From the NCBI RefSeq assembly GCF_003284965.1, contig NZ_QMEW01000017.1, positions 1 to 64,000 on the forward strand: a stretch of 64,000 bases of DNA, in the 5' to 3' direction. Positions 62,046 through 64,000 of the stretch are shown piece after piece. The translations under genes were made by a program, and so were the position numbers. The notes beneath the pieces are model-generated. The model did not search any database, was not told the origin of the DNA, and was given only the letters and a program-made list of their open reading frames with translations. The stretch's first letter is position 1. Every line of letters starts with the position of its first letter. Source of the DNA: Mycolicibacterium sp. GF69 (GTDB lineage: Bacteria; Actinomycetota; Actinomycetes; Mycobacteriales; Mycobacteriaceae).

Positions 62046-63242
62046 TCACCGGGTCCTGACCGGCAACTTCGCCCAACCACGGACGCTGGAAGTCCGCGCG
62101 CGACATGCGCTGTCATAGTCCACATCCCAATCGGTCCACCGCTTCAGGACCTCTTCGAACGCCACCCGCGCCTCGAGCCGCGCCAGCGCCGAACCCAGGC
62201 AGAAGTGCAGTCCCTGCCCGAAGCTCAAATGTCCACCCGCACGGTGGATGTCAAAGCGGTCAGGATCGGTGTACCGCGTCTCGTCACGGTTGGCCGATCC
62301 GTTGAGTAGCAGCATGTACGAGCCCTCGGTCACCGTGTGTCCGTACAGCTCGACATCGTTGGCCACATATCTCGCCTGCACCGGTGACGGCGGCTCGAAC
62401 CGCAGTGTTTCCTCCGCGGCCGAGGCGATCAACGACGGGTCGGCGACGAGTTCGCGCCGCTGATCTGCATGTTCGGCGAGCAGCTGGCCCATGAATCCGA
62501 TCAAGCGCGCGGTGGTTTCGTTGCCGGCGCCGGCGATCATCGCGGTGTAGGCGAGCACCTCGGTGCGCTCCAGTGGGCGAATCGTGCCGTCCGGTTCCTC
62601 GACCTCCGCATTGAGCAGATCGGTCATCAGGTCGTCGGACGGATGCGTCGCTCTCCATTCGATGTACTCGGCGAACACCGCGATCGCGTCTTGGAAAATG
62701 GTCGGGCTGACGTCACCGGAGCCGTCGGCCACCGTGATGCTCTTGTCGTTGAGATCGCGGATCTGCTGCTGCCCCTCCTCGGGGATGCCCAGCAGATAGC
62801 CGATCGTCCGCATCGGCATGATCGCCCCGAGATCGGTGACGAAGTCGAAACCCCCTGCGTCCAACAACGGATCAAGTGCGCGCGCACAGAATCCGCGCAC
62901 CATGTCCTCGACGGCCAGCATGCGGCGCGGCGTGAACACTCGCGACAGCAGGCGCCGGTGCAGATCGTGTAGCGGTGGATCCTCGAAAAGCAGGATCCCT
63001 GGTGGTACTTCGATGCCGCTGAACAGGATGTCCGCAGTCGTGCCGCGGCCCGATCGGTAGGTCTGCCAATCCGGCAACGCCTTCGCCACATCGTCGTAAC
63101 GACTCAGCGCATAGAAGTTGTACTTCTCGTTGAAGTACAGCGGCGCTTCTGCACGCATCCGGCGCCACACCGGATACGGATCATCGTCGATAGCGAAATC
63201 AAAAGGGTCGTAATATAACTCGACGGCTGGGTCGATGCTCAC
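62046..63242 (-). CDS. cytochrome P450
   Basis: A 398-residue bacterial P450. Seen: I-helix AMIAGAGNETTARLIG with AGxET, ExxR in EETLRFEPPSP, and heme loop LSFGQGLHFCLGSALARLE with the thiolate Cys. It is convergent with the DyP operon and 29 bases downstream of the membrane gene on the same strand, with which it may be cotranscribed. No ferredoxin is adjacent. Substrate unknown. Confidence 0.94.
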   Translation of the reverse strand: MSIDPAVELYYDPFDFAIDDDPYPVWRRMRAEAPLYFNEKYNFYALSRYDDVAKALPDWQTYRSGRGTTADILFSGIEVPPGILLFEDPPLHDLHRRLLSRVFTPRRMLAVEDMVRGFCARALDPLLDAGGFDFVTDLGAIMPMRTIGYLLGIPEEGQQQIRDLNDKSITVADGSGDVSPTIFQDAIAVFAEYIEWRATHPSDDLMTDLLNAEVEEPDGTIRPLERTEVLAYTAMIAGAGNETTARLIGFMGQLLAEHADQRRELVADPSLIASAAEETLRFEPPSPVQARYVANDVELYGHTVTEGSYMLLLNGSANRDETRYTDPDRFDIHRAGGHLSFGQGLHFCLGSALARLEARVAFEEVLKRWTDWDVDYDSACRARTSSVRGWAKLPVRTR

Positions 63243-63271
63243 AGCGGATTCACTTTCACGGTTTGGACGGT

Positions 63272-64000
63272 TCAGCGGGGTTGGTTGGGCACCCCGGGGA
63301 ACAATTGCTCCGTCGGACCGGACGTCACGTAACCACCCAGCTTCGTCGCGAGGTGCGGCGCGAAAACCGCGCCGTACATGAGGTGTCCCACCAACACGAC
63401 GGCCGCGATCGACAGCAGCGAGGATCCGATGAGGCCTTTCGATCGCTTATCGGCCCACACTTCGATGACGTTGCGGCCCTGCCCGTCGGTACGGCCGAGG
63501 AGATAAGTGAACACCATCATCTGCAAGGCCATCGCGATCGCGTCGTAAATCGGGTACTGGTACTTGCTGCCCTCGAAGATCGCCAGTCCGGGAATCACGT
63601 AGCCGTAGTAGAAGACGCCGAGCCGAGGACCGAAGAAGCCGTTGAACAGCAGTGCCCAGCAGAAGCCGACGAGGAGCCCGACGACCAACAGCGTCTGCGG
63701 TCGACGCCAACCGAATCGCGCGATCAGCCGCCGCCCCAGCCCTGCCCCGATCACCGCGGGCAGCACGAAGTAGGCGATGTAGCCGATCGGCACGGCCGAC
63801 GGAAGCCCACCGCCCCACGTCATGTTGAGCGGCCACCACGACGGCATCCGCGGAAGCGCCGGCGGGAACTGGGCGTACACCGCCCAGTCGTACGGCGCCT
63901 CGATCCACGAGAACGAGATCGCCGAGATCGACACCAGCAGCAGCGGATGGAGCCGACCTCGCCGGACGCTCAGGTATACGCCGTACGCCAGGAACAGGAT
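63272..64000 (-). CDS. AveC-like polytopic membrane protein, 5' end beyond the window
   Basis: The frame is open from the right edge to the stop at 63272 (243 residues seen), so the N terminus is missing. It has about six hydrophobic helices and aromatic-rich loops such as SWIEAPYDWAVYAQFPP, PSWWPLNMTWGGG, NGFFGPRLGVFYYGYVIPG and EGSKYQYPIYDAIAMALQMM. This layout fits the AveC-like/spirocyclase AveC family, which mycobacteria often keep beside P450 genes. The assignment is by pattern only. Confidence 0.6.
   Translation of the reverse strand: MLFLAYGVYLSVRRGRLHPLLLVSISAISFSWIEAPYDWAVYAQFPPALPRMPSWWPLNMTWGGGLPSAVPIGYIAYFVLPAVIGAGLGRRLIARFGWRRPQTLLVVGLLVGFCWALLFNGFFGPRLGVFYYGYVIPGLAIFEGSKYQYPIYDAIAMALQMMVFTYLLGRTDGQGRNVIEVWADKRSKGLIGSSLLSIAAVVLVGHLMYGAVFAPHLATKLGGYVTSGPTEQLFPGVPNQPR

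Overview
The window is high-GC actinobacterial DNA that reads as a chromosomal segment of a fast-growing mycobacterium (Mycolicibacterium-like). The backbone order cdsA-frr-pyrH-MarR-amidase-tsf-rpsB-M23 peptidase-xerC-siderophore-interacting protein-dprA-comM-yraN matches, from memory, the Rv2881c to Rv2898c stretch of M. tuberculosis. Large accessory blocks are inserted around and inside it. There are no rRNA, tRNA, CRISPR or IS elements.

1-21.4 kb: a catabolic cluster of about 20 genes. It holds an acyl-CoA dehydrogenase, two P450s (one with its ferredoxin), a Baeyer-Villiger-type flavin monooxygenase, an SDR, a zinc-type dehydrogenase, an HpcH/HpaI aldolase, hydrolases, an SMP-30 lactonase, thioesterase-like and NIPSNAP-like proteins, a family III CoA-transferase, an aldehyde dehydrogenase, a SnoaL protein, three APH-like kinases, a DUF7064/7065-type protein and two closely similar TetR regulators. 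Six copies of one 26-bp imperfect inverted repeat (GTGACA or TTTACA, 14 bases, TGTAAA) sit at its promoters, so it looks like one local regulon. The enzymes suggest oxidation and ring opening of a cyclic, perhaps terpenoid or steroid-like, carbon source; the substrate is not known.

21.4-32.2 kb: rlmN, then a cassette that separates rlmN from cdsA: MarR, glucose-dehydrogenase-like MDR, GH15 glycosidase, TPP enzyme, enolase-superfamily enzyme and a fused FAD/Fe-S dehydrogenase. A 56-codon open frame that runs into the 3' end of cdsA marks the right joint.

32.1-48.0 kb: core genes. Within them a methyltransferase like Rv0560c lies divergent from a MarR regulator like Rv2887, with TTGATATCAA-type operators between them. 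Extra genes here are a glycerate kinase, an alpha/beta hydrolase and a lactate 2-monooxygenase homologue.

48.0-58.8 kb: an iron block. A near-consensus IdeR box (49512-49530) precedes a ferric-iron ABC transporter (binding protein, permease, ATPase), coupled by ATGA to an 829-residue protein with adenylation, carrier and membrane acyltransferase parts. Two hemophore-like secreted proteins lie in this block. The A-carrier-acyltransferase protein in an iron-repressed transport operon is the best candidate for an undescribed system.

58.9-64 kb: a three-gene DyP peroxidase operon, a P450, and a truncated AveC-like membrane protein at the right edge.
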